Numbered from the stretch's first letter, positions 10,701-20,632 are shown. The stretch: DNA of 64,000 nucleotides from Favolaschia claudopus (GCA_037176885.1 JAWWNJ010000014.1:1922001-1986000); one strand, 5' to 3'. The notes: generated by a model not told the origin, from the letters alone. Translations and numbers: made by a program.

Positions 10701-13393
10701 TAGCAATTGAACCCCTGGCCTGTTTGATACGGAAATCAGATCTACTCGGTATTAATATTCCCGGGACCGACCGTAAACTTCTCGTATCTCTTTTTGCCGA
10801 TGATACCACTATATTCCTGTCGGATGCTGACAATTGGACACATCTATGGGAAATTCTAGACCTGTGGTGTACCGCATCAACCTCACGATATAACATGGCT
10901 AAAACCGTACTGTTACCGTTCGGCTCTTCCACCTATAGACAGAAATTTGTGTTGACGCGAAAATTGCGAGGCACGCGAAACCCAATTCCGGCCGACTTGA
11001 AAATAACACCTGACAATGATTCATGTCGCTTCCTTGGCGCTTGGGTCGGAAACGACATACCATATTTAACCCCCTGGCCGGAAACAATTGAGAAAATTTC
11101 GAGAGATCTTGACCGGTGGAATACAACGAAACCTTCAATCGAGGGGCGTCGACACATTATCAACATGGTCATAGGTGGTAGAACACAGTATCTGACCCGG
11201 GTCCAGGGTATGCCCGCCGATATTGAAAGCACCCTGATAAAAATGAGTAATAATTTCCTGTGGGAAGGAAAGAAAGCTCGCATTGCTCATGAAACGATTT
11301 CCCTCCTCATCGAGAGCGGCGGGAAACAAATCCTTGATATACAGTCGAGAAACGATGCCATCGACCTCTGGAATCTAAAACAGTTCCTGTTACAAGGCGG
11401 CGATCGGGCCAATTGGGCTTTTTTCGCAGAACATACCATATACCATCGATGGGATCTCGACCAAACGACACATAACCAAGGCATGCTGTACAGCCTGTTC
11501 TTACAGAACATCCGAGTACCTGAATGGAGAATTAACCCTCTTCCCGATGAGATCAGACGTATGATGAGGGCGGCAAAGAGGTACAACTTACAGTTCACGG
11601 CCCTTTCAATTTCTCGAGAACTACAGCTAGAAATGCCCATCTGGAATCATCTGCACCTCAACGAATTGAAGTTTGCGACTATTCAAAGAAAAAAATTAGT
11701 ACAATGTCTGAGGCAAAACCACAAAACGAAGACTGTACAGGACATTTTATCAATCGCCCATAGGAAATCAAGTATATTAAGGAGACCACACACCCTGAAT
11801 CCATCTGGAATTGGTCGGAAAAACTGCGGCTGCCCGGGCTGCCAACGGGACCGTAATGAACTCGGTTGCCCAAATCCAGGTGAGTGTATTGAGGCCGCCA
11901 AAATACTGCTGGAATGTGTCCCAGCTAAATGGAACCCTTTGGTACCCGCCCAAGAAAACTGCATGCCAGAAGACGATAGTGAGAGCGAAGAGGAAGGAAG
12001 GATGACATTTGATCCGGATATTTGTTTGACAGATAAATCCCACGGATTCCGCATTTTCGCCACTGAGGACCATCTCACACTAGTACTACTACCAGCTAAA
12101 CGGTACAGCAACCAGACCTCAAACGAAGCAATTACAATACGAGTGAACGCACGGGTGCTTAACACTGGCCGGATCAACGCGCAGATGTGCGCCTTTGTAT
12201 CGATAAAATCAAAAACATCGACATCCACCTTTCTCGACGAGTGTCTACACTTATCGTTCCTAGACCTCGACGTTGAGCCCTCCTTCCAGGCTGCTTTGCT
12301 AGGCGGGCTCCTCTATGCTCTCCAAAATGCTCCTCTTTCAGTCGCGGCAACAATCTTATGTCCCTCTTCATTCCTGGGATCCGTTTTTGTAACCAACCGT
12401 ACTGTCTATGAAAATAATGCCCTCCACCCAAACTTCTCCATCATCAAGAGTATTATAGCCCTCTTGCAAGAGAGATCTGCAAGGACCTACTTCAAAGTCG
12501 AAACATTCCAAGGCTCGTGCAAGGCTAACTCCTCTGATTGCCTGTCTGTATCTCTTGACACGCAACCGGACTTGATGTTTACTTCTCCCGGAATACTCCT
12601 CAACACGGGATCGCAACGCCTATTCACAAAAATAATTGTGACACTTAAGCGACGTTCTTCGCGCAAATCGACACTCTCAAATCTTGACCGCGCTCGCCAC
12701 TGCGTCAATGATGAATTCGATTATTATCCTTCCGACACTACGATCTGGAAGTCACTCCGATCTACAGACATCAATCGACTCACACGCAATTTCTTGTGGA
12801 AATGTATGCACGAAGCTTTTCGTGTCGGCACCTTCTGGGACAATATCCCAGACCTCCACCATTTGGCGTACTGCCCAGCCTGCGCCGTTCCGGATACCAT
12901 GGAGCATATTGCCTTGGAATGTGACGCGCCGGGCCAGAAGCGAATCTGGACCTTGTGTGAGAGGATGTGGAAACTTCGTTTCAACCACTGGCCGAGATTA
13001 CACTGGGGTCTAATCCTCGGAAGTGCACTCCCTCATTTCCGATCTGCTCGGGGAAAGCGATTGCGAGGAAAAGAAAGATTTTTCACTATCATAGTATCTA
13101 CCTCTGTTCACTTGATTTGGAAAATTAGAAATGAGCGAATCTTGGAAGGTAAAATCATCACTAATATTGAAGTCGAAAATCGTTGGATATCAGCGATTAA
13201 TTCATCTCTGAGACGCGACCAAATCTTGACGAATAAAGCTAGGTTTGGTTCACTTGGAAAATCCAAGCAAATTGTGCTTGAGACTTGGAGCGGCGTGCTC
13301 CAAAATGAAGACGCGTTGCCGGACGATTGGACGCGAAGCAAGGGGGTTTTAGTGGGTATATGGCCCACCACTCGAAGAATCGGAGTAGGTTAA
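7778..13393 (+). CDS. LINE (non-LTR) polyprotein: endonuclease, RT, C-terminal Zn motifs
   Basis: An uninterrupted ORF of 1,871 codons. About residues 1-265 are low-complexity; the true start may be a later Met such as the one at 7979 (MNIHPITSS). Residues about 270-510 form an APE-type endonuclease (GSLNIAGRE, NIYAPNAPQERD, GDWN at 416-419, SRLDRIYV, SDH near 508-510). RT follows from about 815 with VANYRPVTLLN, DQEKAYDRIDHSYL, RGVRQGDPISC and FADD at 1006-1009. A Cys-rich cluster (NCGCPGCQRDRNELGC) lies near 1347, a degenerate RNase H-like stretch at about 1420-1560, and a CPAC..HIALEC motif near 1700. Oddity: the segment where APE endonucleases carry Gln-Glu-Thr-His after GILAL reads GILAGSVQFRQIYDRWF, so the catalytic Glu seems deleted while the frame is kept. 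RT residues look intact. Confidence 0.93.
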   Translation: MVHTYIQKSQKKVAVRYEKSLSVPSKLYSYYIVNRGILPHRKLVRNDFQPSASSSLETAVLKRTQSNMNIHPITSSDSTTDPPGSREGSGETVHPSRSCLPAASSYGESSRSWGEEGPSPDYLIRGPSRSDFAALAAAATCEKQQIGAVFNTITSSECSPASVEATMEVEQPEDFTSSAFVNGTKKRKFASFSEDNDGVESGLPFSRPRCPNNSNTTSRSLYGSPTTSNTLLHSPTNDDIADDWDHVNAEIRKTNKVTDLPTSAKSIRSNLVIGSLNIAGRETSTSMHTPHHKFRYLKQLIDDQRLGILAGSVQFRQIYDRWFKLIHSAHPINPTATAGVAILLNKKFVDFENIRTYNLVPGRALMVTIPWHKGKSLTILNIYAPNAPQERDLLWKELWSKWRDDKQLPLPNITLGDWNFIEDGRDRLSGSMLPVPRSFHRLKSLLQMEDGWRNTFPDTREYTCVQCKTDPTNNSIHYSRSRLDRIYVQHSLFESCRQWNIEKTAIKSDHSMATVQVVCRSDEKPGKGRFSLPLYLLKTRNFTDEIDRLGFALRDECDSLKNRPRTPDENIQILWANFKRHTVSHGKACSSIDDEGLKDLRTWRARLHLIIHDTEIPIQDRNVAAYMLEKKINDCLSERAQQKKDLSHTRYDVEGETLHSSFWTKSASGYHLKETIHEFVKPGQGSPIRYETRSKEMAEMAGEYHDSIQTKDPHDAYAKMLATSLVLDQCEAHLHRDQHDSMGTELRTEEINAALRISKSGSAPGIDGIPYEFYKSLQIKHKTRVQRGEDSWNVMEILQALFEDIETFGIVPGTDFNTGWMCPIYKKGDRAQVANYRPVTLLNTDYKLLAKAYSLRLTDIAPHLIHSDQAGFMKGRKIEDQVKQVKYLLNYADAVEENGVIVALDQEKAYDRIDHSYLISTLRHMRFPERFCRLVQNLYTNAETRVMVNGYLSKPFTVTRGVRQGDPISCLLFNLAIEPLACLIRKSDLLGINIPGTDRKLLVSLFADDTTIFLSDADNWTHLWEILDLWCTASTSRYNMAKTVLLPFGSSTYRQKFVLTRKLRGTRNPIPADLKITPDNDSCRFLGAWVGNDIPYLTPWPETIEKISRDLDRWNTTKPSIEGRRHIINMVIGGRTQYLTRVQGMPADIESTLIKMSNNFLWEGKKARIAHETISLLIESGGKQILDIQSRNDAIDLWNLKQFLLQGGDRANWAFFAEHTIYHRWDLDQTTHNQGMLYSLFLQNIRVPEWRINPLPDEIRRMMRAAKRYNLQFTALSISRELQLEMPIWNHLHLNELKFATIQRKKLVQCLRQNHKTKTVQDILSIAHRKSSILRRPHTLNPSGIGRKNCGCPGCQRDRNELGCPNPGECIEAAKILLECVPAKWNPLVPAQENCMPEDDSESEEEGRMTFDPDICLTDKSHGFRIFATEDHLTLVLLPAKRYSNQTSNEAITIRVNARVLNTGRINAQMCAFVSIKSKTSTSTFLDECLHLSFLDLDVEPSFQAALLGGLLYALQNAPLSVAATILCPSSFLGSVFVTNRTVYENNALHPNFSIIKSIIALLQERSARTYFKVETFQGSCKANSSDCLSVSLDTQPDLMFTSPGILLNTGSQRLFTKIIVTLKRRSSRKSTLSNLDRARHCVNDEFDYYPSDTTIWKSLRSTDINRLTRNFLWKCMHEAFRVGTFWDNIPDLHHLAYCPACAVPDTMEHIALECDAPGQKRIWTLCERMWKLRFNHWPRLHWGLILGSALPHFRSARGKRLRGKERFFTIIVSTSVHLIWKIRNERILEGKIITNIEVENRWISAINSSLRRDQILTNKARFGSLGKSKQIVLETWSGVLQNEDALPDDWTRSKGVLVGIWPTTRRIGVG

Positions 13394-13563
13394 ATCGACG
13401 GCCAGAGTCCCACACAAAGGCTTGTAACCTGTGCGTAACGGCATTTCCTCCTGGACTACTTCCCGGCTTTACTGGAACTACCCAGTTTTCTTGCGGATGT
13501 ACTGAAGAATGCTTTGCAGACTTAAGTACATTATTCAAACGCTCCTTAAAAAAAAAAAAAAAA
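7778..13563 (+). mobile_element. LINE retrotransposon with poly(A) tail
   Basis: The LINE ORF is followed by a 154-bp 3' UTR ending in 16 consecutive A residues at 13548-13563, the expected 3' end of a retrotransposed LINE. The 5' boundary is uncertain and no target-site duplication could be identified by eye. Domain content resembles Tad1-like LINEs of basidiomycetes. Confidence 0.8.
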
Positions 13564-14040
13564 GATACATCACAGCGTTGGGGCGTGGGAACCGCCGAGA
13601 ACTGGTGACAGCGTCACATTTGTGACAAAGTTCCCGGCGCGAGTTTAAAATCCAGCAAAAGGACCTCACGTTTGGCTACATGCTTGAGATCAAAGCCTGG
13701 AATAATACCATCCTTTGAAGTATATTTGTTGATACCTATAGACACTTGTCCAAAATTTTGCCAAGGGAAGTGTTAGGATCAACCAAGGGTGTGCCGGCCC
13801 GTCAAGCCGAGACCTAGGGCAGGGAGGGTGGTTGGGATCAACTTCTTGTTCCATACAGATGGCAAACTTTGCCAGACGGAAAACACCATCACCATCACTC
13901 TCAATTGACCAGATGGGTCCATACATTTTCTCTCCGTAAGGATCAGTTTGCTCTCGCTCGGAGGAAGTGGTGGCCTTGACAGATCGAGCTGGTTTCCTAA
14001 GCGGCCACAATTAACACTTGCAAAACACAATGCAATAGAG
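13564..14040. other. Intergenic stretch without a supported gene
   Basis: Downstream of the LINE poly(A). A minus-strand frame at 13690-14010 is open for 106 codons, but it has no recognisable motif and no supporting splice pattern. Confidence 0.4.
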
Positions 14041-14250
14041 GGTTTGCGAAGAGCCATTGGAGCCATTGAATGGCTACCGATTTCCGTATTAGGAAAGTTT
14101 GATGGGCTAAACTTTTATGTCGAAGTCAAGAAGAGCTATTTGGAATGAAAATTGGATGCTCAGACCGGGGGTAGCTTTCGTCAATACGCCGGAATTCGGG
14201 CACTTGCGTAGCCATTAGCCATTCAATGGCTGCATCGCAAACAGGCTAAT
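14041..14250. repeat. Possible MITE with imperfect inverted ends
   Basis: GTTTGCGAAGAGCCATT on the left corresponds to the reverse complement of the right side (GTTTGCGATGCAGCCATT), and AGCCATTGAATGGCTA occurs inverted at both ends. Inner arms share CGTATT. Borders and target duplication are unclear. Confidence 0.4.
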
Positions 14251-14261
14251 AATGAAACCAC

Positions 14262-14450
14262 TCACAAGTTCTCCGAATCTTTCGAAAACGACGTTCCTCG
14301 GATCCTTCCAACATCCAAAAAGCGAGGCGGTCCGTCAAAACTGTCCTGGGATATCCCAACAAGCAGCTGTCGAGGGGTGAGCGCACCCCCTGCGGTTCGG
14401 CCTGTAACTTCCTTTGCGGAGTGGTCAGCGACGTTGAAGGTGACGGGCAT
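14262..14450 (-). pseudogene. Possible DUF4419-like N-terminal fragment
   Basis: From ATG 14450 the minus strand reads MPVTFNVADHSAKEV, then TPRQLLVGISQDSFD. This start resembles the N-terminus of DUF4419 proteins common in agaricomycetes, from memory. The frame ends at 14262, next to a MITE-like inverted repeat, and no downstream core could be followed. Probably a truncated copy. Confidence 0.35.
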
Positions 14451-14677
14451 GGTGGGTGGAACGAGGAGGCCTAGTAGGTGGTTCGAAAATGGGCGGTGGT
14501 TAACAGCTCTTTCAAGGCTGTGCGAGTTGCGGTTGCGTTGATCACAGAACATCAGAATCGAAGGAGATGAACGAAAAGAGTCACACGCGCAAGTTAATAA
14601 TGAGTTGCCTGAAATACGCACAAAAGATAGTGAACCATACGGAACAAAAAAGGAAACCCTCTTCAGCTATAGCCTAT

Positions 14678-15926
14678 TCATTCCACAAAAGTATTCTGTC
14701 CAGCGGCCAAATAAGTGAACCCCAGAAAACCAGCCTCATTCGCTCTAGGCAAATGAACTTCGAAAAACTCGACAAACGCATTGAACCTTCCTTCATCGGC
14801 GTTTTTGAAGCTGCGCAACGAAAACTCAACCTCATCCAACTCTGCGATGTCCATCAGAGCAGAGTCCAGGGCTGCCCAATCGGCAGGCGCCCGAGCCGTC
14901 CACTGCAGACGGTTGGGGCGATGAGGTCCATGTGGGCGGTCGAGGATGGCGAATATCAGGACTTCGAGATTCGGTGTGGAGGAGACCGCGGAGGCGACGA
15001 TGGAGTGCAGGAGATCGGGTGTTTTGGTCAGTTCGACGTCGAGGAGTAATTCCAAGACGGTCAGGGTAGGAAGAGTGGGGAATATCGGGGGAGTTTCTGC
15101 ATGGATGGAGGATCAGAATGCAACTATTAGGTACAAGGTGGAAAAAAAATTCCGTACCTAATTCGATTTCCAAATACTCGAGCGAATCTGAGCAGGCAAC
15201 GAGGAATTGCGAAAATTGCGGTAGGAGGTTGTCTGGAACCGGAGGAAACATGACGGAGAATCGCACGAGATACTTCAACAGCGTGTGATATCGTGGGTGA
15301 CAAACGAAAGCCAAATTTTCCCCGTTGTCTCCAGGAGACACCACTTTCAGATGCCAAATGTTACCCGGTTCAGTAAACTCGCTCTGCTCCTCGTCCTGCC
15401 CCTCGTCCTGCTCCTCGTCCTGAACGATTGTGGATCGGCTGATGATGACTTGTTCGAGGGATGAAAAGGCCTGCAAAAGTGCCGAAGACGGAATGTCCAC
15501 GAGTTCTAAGGCGAGAACCCGAAGAGTGGGTACGGATAGAAGTTCAAGCACACGAGGATTCTCTGCGAGAACCGGTGCGATATCGGTGAACATCGGTTCG
15601 CCCTGGATAGCGAGATATTCGATCTCGGACAAAGGACCCAATATGCTGGATATTTCCGCATAGTTTGGTGGTATATCGCCGAGGTCCACAAAGAGATATC
15701 GGACGTATTTGCCCAAATGTGGAGATCCGGTGAGAAGGCGAGCAGTTTTTTGGTAGGATGGCATCCCTTTCAATGTCATGTAGCGGAAGAGTCGCTTTTG
15801 ACTTGATTCGAGAAAAGATGTAGCCACCAGGGAGCACGCAGGGAGACTCGACTGCGGCACCTCTTCGATGATGGCGTCGATGAGTTCTTGGGGAAGCTCG
15901 GGCGCTACCATGCTGTATTGAGGCAA
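14678..15926 (-). CDS. F-box-like protein, two exons
   Basis: Exon 1 runs 15926-15158 and exon 2 15096-14678, separated by a 61-nt intron (GTACGG..GCAG, phase 1) whose removal joins LEYLEIEL to ETPPIFPTLPTLTVLELLL. The N-terminus has APELPQELIDAIIEEVPQSS and LPACSLVATSFLESSQKRLF, the arrangement of an agaricomycete F-box (helix, then C..V..F/W). The rest is Leu-rich and repeat-like, as in substrate-binding regions of such proteins, with an acidic Glu/Gln insert (QDEEQDEGQDEEQSE). Start may be the Met at 15926 or the one five codons on. F-box proteins recruit substrates to SCF ubiquitin ligases; a specific role cannot be inferred. It is one of the few intact-looking genes here. Confidence 0.75.
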
Positions 15927-16020
15927 CCCCGCTATGCTATGGCGAGGGTTGATGGGAAACGGTCACTAAACGCTAATGACCCAACGATGGAGCGCACCAC
16001 GTGACTGACACGTTGTAGTA

Positions 16021-16143
16021 CGGTTGCCAACAAGTCCACGCTTTGTTTTCGGCCGAAGAGTTTTCGACGCGACTTTCTGGCGCAGCTTCCTATGCTCTCT
16101 ACCTCCAAGAGCCCTCCTGGGCATCCCTTTCGTGACACCTGAG
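16021..16143 (+). repeat. Inverted repeat arm (123 bp), left
   Basis: This segment is nearly the exact reverse complement of 17834-17956. It starts CGGTTGCCAACAAGTCC and ends at GTGACACCTGAG. The two arms bracket the helicase fragment. A short extra copy of the start (GCCAACAAGTCCACGCTTTG) lies near 16216. Confidence 0.85.
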
Positions 16144-16642
16144 TCGTCGAGGACGCCGCGCAAAGCACGCTACGAACTCCAGAATGCCCAGAGAAAGGTG
16201 TCAATAAGCCGGGTTTGCCAACAAGTCCACGCTTTGGGCTTCGATCTCCAGTACAAAATTGAAACTGTTCTTGAGAAAGTTATTTACATGGGTAGATTAT
16301 TGTGTTCTGTCCAGGACCATCCGTGCCATGGCCTGAAAGGCCTATTTGTTCTGTATGACCAGCAATTTCCGGAAACCACAACATAGTGTCATCTTAGAGA
16401 ACGGTATCAGTGGGCTACATATCTAGTGTATCTAGTCATGCACTTGTTACCCCCCCGCTCTGAGGAGCGACAGCGATCAATGATCTGAGCGTTCGCCGTG
16501 ATGACGGCTTCCCGTTTGGGCAATATCCGCTCAATAAGGAAGTACCTCCGTATTTTCAGAGCTTCGTCTTGTAGCTTGCTTGTAGCTCACTCTATGGACC
16601 CCCTTTTGTCTCTACTACCCTAATCTACGCATAGTACTCAAT

Positions 16643-17252
16643 ATGGAATTACATTCGCTCGCTCAGACGACCTCGTACCTTCAAAATTCAGTGCAATGGA
16701 TGGAGCACATCTTGTGCACAAGCTGCAAACTCACCCAACTACGGCCCTTTCAGCTCGAACTAGCAGTTGAAATAAACAAGAAAAACCACGTATTCTGTGT
16801 CATCGCGACCGGCATGGGTAAAACTGTGGTTCTCATGGCTGGAGCACTCAGGGCCAATGCCCGAGGAGAGAAGGGTGTCGCGTTACTTATCGTGCCGACA
16901 AAGGTTCTGGTGGAACGGACCCGGGAAGGTGTCTCGGGTATGTGTAGTAGCTGGAATTCGTGCATGTAGTGCATGTACGACTCGGGAGAGGTTGTAGCTG
17001 ATTCATCTCGATCCCGGCCTTCACTCGCATTATTGACTCGGAATTGGTGCTGTATAGGCGAAGAGGTGTCAAAATTGATAATCGACTCCTCCCCGGACAT
17101 GGTAGCAAGAGAAAAACGCGAAAGAACGCGAGGTAGTTGTAAAGTGAGCGGCGCTGAGCGCGTCTCGGACGTACTTCCTTTTTGAGTGGATTCTTCCAAA
17201 ACGGGCAGCCGTCATCATGCCGGCCTGTTCATCATTGATGAATGTCGCTCCT
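16643..17252 (+). pseudogene. RecQ-like DEAD-box helicase fragment
   Basis: ATG at 16643 opens a frame with LRPFQLELAVEINKKNHVF, the Walker A region IATGMGKTVVL, and ALLIVPTKVLVERTREGV (motif Ia). The frame then closes at about 16969; further on, at 17229-17246, LFIIDEC in another frame is a plausible motif II. Only about 200 codons' worth of a RecQ-type helicase remains. The middle is scrambled and the protein stops at TGA soon after motif II. It resembles helicase families expanded in agaricomycete genomes. No function expected. Confidence 0.65.
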
Positions 17253-17274
17253 CAGCGTGACCCCTCGACAAATC

Positions 17275-17328
17275 CAAGACTTTATATACGTTTGAACGAC
17301 TATCTTCAAAAGAGTATATAAAGTCTTG
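17275..17328. repeat. 54-bp palindromic element (empty MITE target)
   Basis: CAAGACTTTATATAC and its exact reverse complement GTATATAAAGTCTTG are separated by 24 bp. A homologous copy at 22538-23223 is split by MITE family 1 at the TATA in the left arm, so this copy shows the unoccupied target. Confidence 0.8.
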
Positions 17329-17833
17329 TTACGAGACTATAGTGTATCTTACTATAAGTTAATGTATGGACAGCCGATGGCCACAATACCAATAGACCTT
17401 GCTCGCATGCATTGACCACAAGCTGGCTGAAATACTTAGCGACGGTGGCGGAAAGTAAGACCGCAGGCACCAAACTGAATGAATTCGGCAACAGCGACGG
17501 CGGGGGGTGAAGCCATAGGCGGGAGGGACACAGCGGGTTCTTTCTTGCTTGGATGAGGCGTACATCTATAAGGTTCAAGACACTTAGCGCACTGCACGCA
17601 CTGGAGGATATTATTTATCACGCGCCTTTCGTCGGCTCGCGATGTACGCTCCCCACCACACTTTGACCACACTCGATCCTTCCCACCATACGCGCCTCCG
17701 CAAGTTGCCAGCCGACAGTATTCATAGCATTGCAGAAAATTGAAAAGAAAAGCTAGAAACGAAATTTCAAGTAGTAGTCGGGCCCCGCAGTTCAGTCTTG
17801 ACCTCAGTGCGTCTTGCGCGGCATCCTCTACAT
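17329..17833. other. No supported gene; short minus-strand frames
   Basis: A minus-strand frame at 17672-17436 has a Cys-rich stretch (ILQCVQCAKCLEPYRC), which could be a zinc-binding remnant, but no family is recognised. Confidence 0.3.
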
Positions 17834-17956
17834 CTCAGGTGTCACGAAAGGGGTGCCCAGGAGGGCTCTTGGAGGTAGAGAGCATAGGAAGCTGCGCCAG
17901 ACAGTCGCGTCAAAAGCTCTTCGGCCGAAAACAAAGCGTGGACTTGTTGGCAACCG
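17834..17956 (-). repeat. Inverted repeat arm (123 bp), right
   Basis: Mate of 16021-16143 in inverted orientation, ending GGACTTGTTGGCAACCG. Both copies share an open basic frame (PRRALGGREHRKLRQ), so the repeat may derive from a coding sequence. Confidence 0.85.
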
Positions 17957-18040
17957 TAGCTGTAGCACCGTGGAAGATGTTGTTGTCGCTTTGTGTGCTA
18001 TCTCTCGATCCAACGCCAGGTTACCGCCATGCCGAGATCC

Positions 18041-18095
18041 TGACTTGAGTTGACTTGAATTTTCATTATAGGCCAGCCGTAAGGCTATGCGGCAG
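18041..18095 (-). repeat. LINE 3'-end-like fragment with TCAAG tail
   Basis: Read on the minus strand this runs CTGCCGCATAGCCTTACGG and ends in repeats of TCAAG/TCAAC. The same tail and the CTGCCGCATAGCCT motif end the ORF1-only LINE at 60199-60258, so this is probably a 5'-truncated relative. Confidence 0.5.
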
Positions 18096-18179
18096 TTCGA
18101 GAGTAGGGATCGTCACCGTGTTACGACCGTATAAATTACGCCGAATTACGGGTGTAAACCGGCCGTAACCGTAACCGTA

Positions 18180-18495
18180 CACCTGTTGCTGAGTGTCTCG
18201 ATGGTGCGAGGTACATTCTTCCTTGCCCAGCAATCCTTCAAGTGACATCACCACTTTGCTAGGCTCGTCAAGCGCTCCAGACACTTGCGGAGATTGCTCA
18301 CAAGTATGACGAGGATGGAATAGACATTCACTTTCTCAATGCGAAACATAGCGCTACCAATATCCGGGTGCGTTCATTCATTGCCTTCGAATTTCACAGC
18401 AACCTTCTGAAGCTTGCACATATTACAGTCATCGAGTCAAATACATGAAGTGTTCGACCAAGTGAAACCTAGCGGCATGACCCCTACTAGCCAGC
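18180..18495 (+). pseudogene. vWA-like domain gene fragment
   Basis: Exons 18263-18367 and 18429-18495 join in phase 0 across a 61-nt intron (GTGCGT..ACAG) to give ALQTLAEIAHKYDEDGIDI, HFLNAKHSATNIR, then SSSQIHEVFDQVKPSGMTPT. An upstream exon end near 18211 gives RWCEARQAL. This matches, from memory, the von Willebrand factor A-like proteins of basidiomycetes (the KYD-DGID-FLN signature). The 5' part is missing and the 3' side abuts a gypsy integrase tail at 18499, so it is a fragment. Confidence 0.6.
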
Positions 18496-18498
18496 CGT

Positions 18499-18879
18499 AT
18501 GCGCTCCAAAGCAGAGTTTGAACGCAGATATTCTGCTCGATTTTACCGCAAAACCTTCCAACCAGATGAACTCGTTTTGGTGCGCAATTCACGACTAGCC
18601 ACTGATCGACGCAAATGGAAAAATAAATGGCTTGGTCCCTACGCTGTCGCTGTCGTCCGAAGAACCGCTGGAGGTTCGTATGTTCTGCGAGAACTCTCTG
18701 GCGCGGTCAGTACCCAAGGGATAGCTGCCACTCGCCTTCTCCCCTACATCTCCCGCAATGATCCTCGCTTAGCCAGACTCGCTGAAGGCTTCCCTCTTGA
18801 TGATGGCATGGAAAACCCACCGAATGCAGAAGAATCCGACGAGGACGATCCCGAGTCATCTGACGAGGACGATATTTGA
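18499..18879 (+). pseudogene. Ty3/gypsy integrase C-terminal fragment
   Basis: The frame reads YRKTFQPDELVLVRNSRLA, KWKNKWLGPYAVAVVRRTAG and SYVLRELSGAV, then an acidic tail ending EDDPESSDEDDI. This is the chromodomain-free C-terminal barrel of gypsy integrases. No catalytic core lies upstream; the previous 300 bp are a vWA-like gene fragment. It resembles the C-terminus of the minus-strand integrase at 38120-39127 but is a different subfamily. Confidence 0.75.
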
Positions 18880-18895
18880 AGACCATGATGATGTA

Positions 18896-19480
18896 TACCC
18901 CCTCCCTTGACTTGTTTCTGTCTCCCTTCAATCTCCTTTCACTCCCTCTCCCATCGACGCAACCGAGGACGGTTGATTTGAATGAAGCAGACAATCAGTC
19001 TACAGAGTCAGGCACAGGGGTGGGCATCCTGATGACGTAATTGATCAAGGATCAACAGGATCAGAGGTTTTGATGGAATCAACTGGCCAGACTGCGACAT
19101 TACCCCCTTCTCAACTCGTTGACCAAGGGTTCGTCTTTGTCCCGTGGGAGAAAAAAAAATTGCACGGTTTCCTTCACCGGAACCGTCGCATACAGCAGTC
19201 GCTTTAGAGGCTTATTGTGTGCTGAGTCTACGACTCATCCTATATGTATCACCCAATCCTGCAACTGTTCCACAGGATCAGGGGAGTAGGCAAGTGCCTC
19301 CAGTAATACTCCTTCACCCCCATCTCAAGGATTGGCGTCCCGACAATCCCAAGAGTTTTTTTCCGCATCATTGAGCAGCGGAAAAAAAAAAAATTGAGGT
19401 CCATTCAAAAGGTAGTTTAAGGTCATCCCAGACCGAAAGGAAGGTAAAGATGCACTCAAAGCATAAGTGCACCAGCTCAA
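18896..19480. other. Non-coding stretch
   Basis: No supported gene. Short A tracts at 19150 and 19382 and no clear repeat partner in the window. Confidence 0.4.
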
Positions 19481-19481
19481 G

Positions 19482-19616
19482 CTATTACGTCTTTAAGGAC
19501 GTGCGCAACCGCGTCCACCAGCTAGCAAGTTATTCCTTGTTTAAAGACACGCACAACCATGTCTACCAGAGTTATTACTTCTTCAAGGACGCGCACAACC
19601 ACGTCACAAAGAGTTG
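19482..19616. repeat. Three tandem degenerate ~46-bp units plus hairpin
   Basis: Units start near TTATTACGTCTTTAAGGACG, TTATTCCTTGTTTAAAGACA and TTATTACTTCTTCAAGGACG, each followed by a GCGCAACC(G/A)CGTC-like core. Just downstream, CTCAGCATTAATGCTGCTGAG can fold as a hairpin. It precedes the copia Gag remnant and could be part of its leader. Confidence 0.6.
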
Positions 19617-19981
19617 AAGGATCTCAGCATTAATGCTGCTGAGAGGGGTAGTTTGATGTCATTTCGGACAATTTGGGGTAGGAATAGTTTATGGTCATTT
19701 TGGACTGGGCCTATATCCAATCCGGTATCGACAACAGGTCTTTGAGAAATTGGCTCTAACAATGGTGTGTAAGGCTTCCTCCATCAATTAGAAATGGTGC
19801 ACAAATACACTTCCTCCGAGAGTTGAACCAGTTACAAAGGTAAAGCTGCTGTGTTCCAGGAATGGCCAGAGATTGAACTCATCCTCTTCTGCGGGATAGA
19901 CAAAGGAGGGTAACAGTTCTGTCCTAGTTTAACGTCATTCCAGACTCCCTTGTCAAAGGTCGAACTCATCCTCTTCCACTT

Positions 19982-20455
19982 GTGCAGAAGTACGAGGGTA
20001 ACAGTTATCCAACTCGTCCTCGTCAACTACACAGTCTTGAGGGTTGCAGTTCTTCTGACCAGATCATTGCTCGCATGATTTCTGCCCTGCCTCGCCAATA
20101 CTCTGGCCTCATTCGTACGCTAAACAATACGCCCGTTGCTGATCGGACGCTCGACCGGGTTGAGACGGATATCCTCATTGAAGATGGCACGGTTCGTGGG
20201 ATTGAGGGAGGTGGAGTTGGACAGACCACAGTGGCGGCTGGATATGGGAACTCGGGTGCGTTGGCTGCGCAGGCGAACGCTGACGTGACTTGCGAGAACT
20301 GTGGAGGTGCGGGTCATACCAAGGCTCGATGCTGGCACAAGGGCGGCGATATTGGCGGGCAATACCCCGACTGGTGGATTGGGAAGCGTGAAGCTTCGAA
20401 GGCGCTGGTCCCGAGGTCTCACATGGCGTACGACGTGACGTCCATTGTTCTCTGA
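19982..20455 (+). pseudogene. Ty1/copia Gag C-terminal remnant
   Basis: The open frame includes DQIIARMISALPRQYSGLI and the zinc knuckle CENCGGAGHTKARC (C-x2-C-x4-H-x4-C), then HKGGDIGGQYPDWW, the usual sequence after the knuckle in basidiomycete copia Gags. The N-terminal half of Gag is absent and pol does not follow. A stop occurs at 20453-20455. Confidence 0.8.
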
Positions 20456-20632
20456 ATATTTCGTGCGCTCTACTCTTTTTCTGAACTTTTAAATCTCTTT
20501 CCCTTCCTTTATTTATTGGCCGACTCTACCATGTCTTCGTTCGCGGGGGAGTATTGTAGGATAGCGACCGAAGCCCCTGATAGCTATACCCAGCCCGACC
20601 ACTTTATCATATGTTGATCCGTATATCTCTTA

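Noticed and set aside
7740..13600. Target-site duplication of the long LINE
   Set aside because: The sequence after the poly(A) (GATACATCACAGCG) was not found upstream of the ORF; the 5' end is undetermined.
13690..14066. Minus-strand frames as a gene
   Set aside because: No recognisable domain, no consistent splice pattern, and adjacent to MITE-like repeats.
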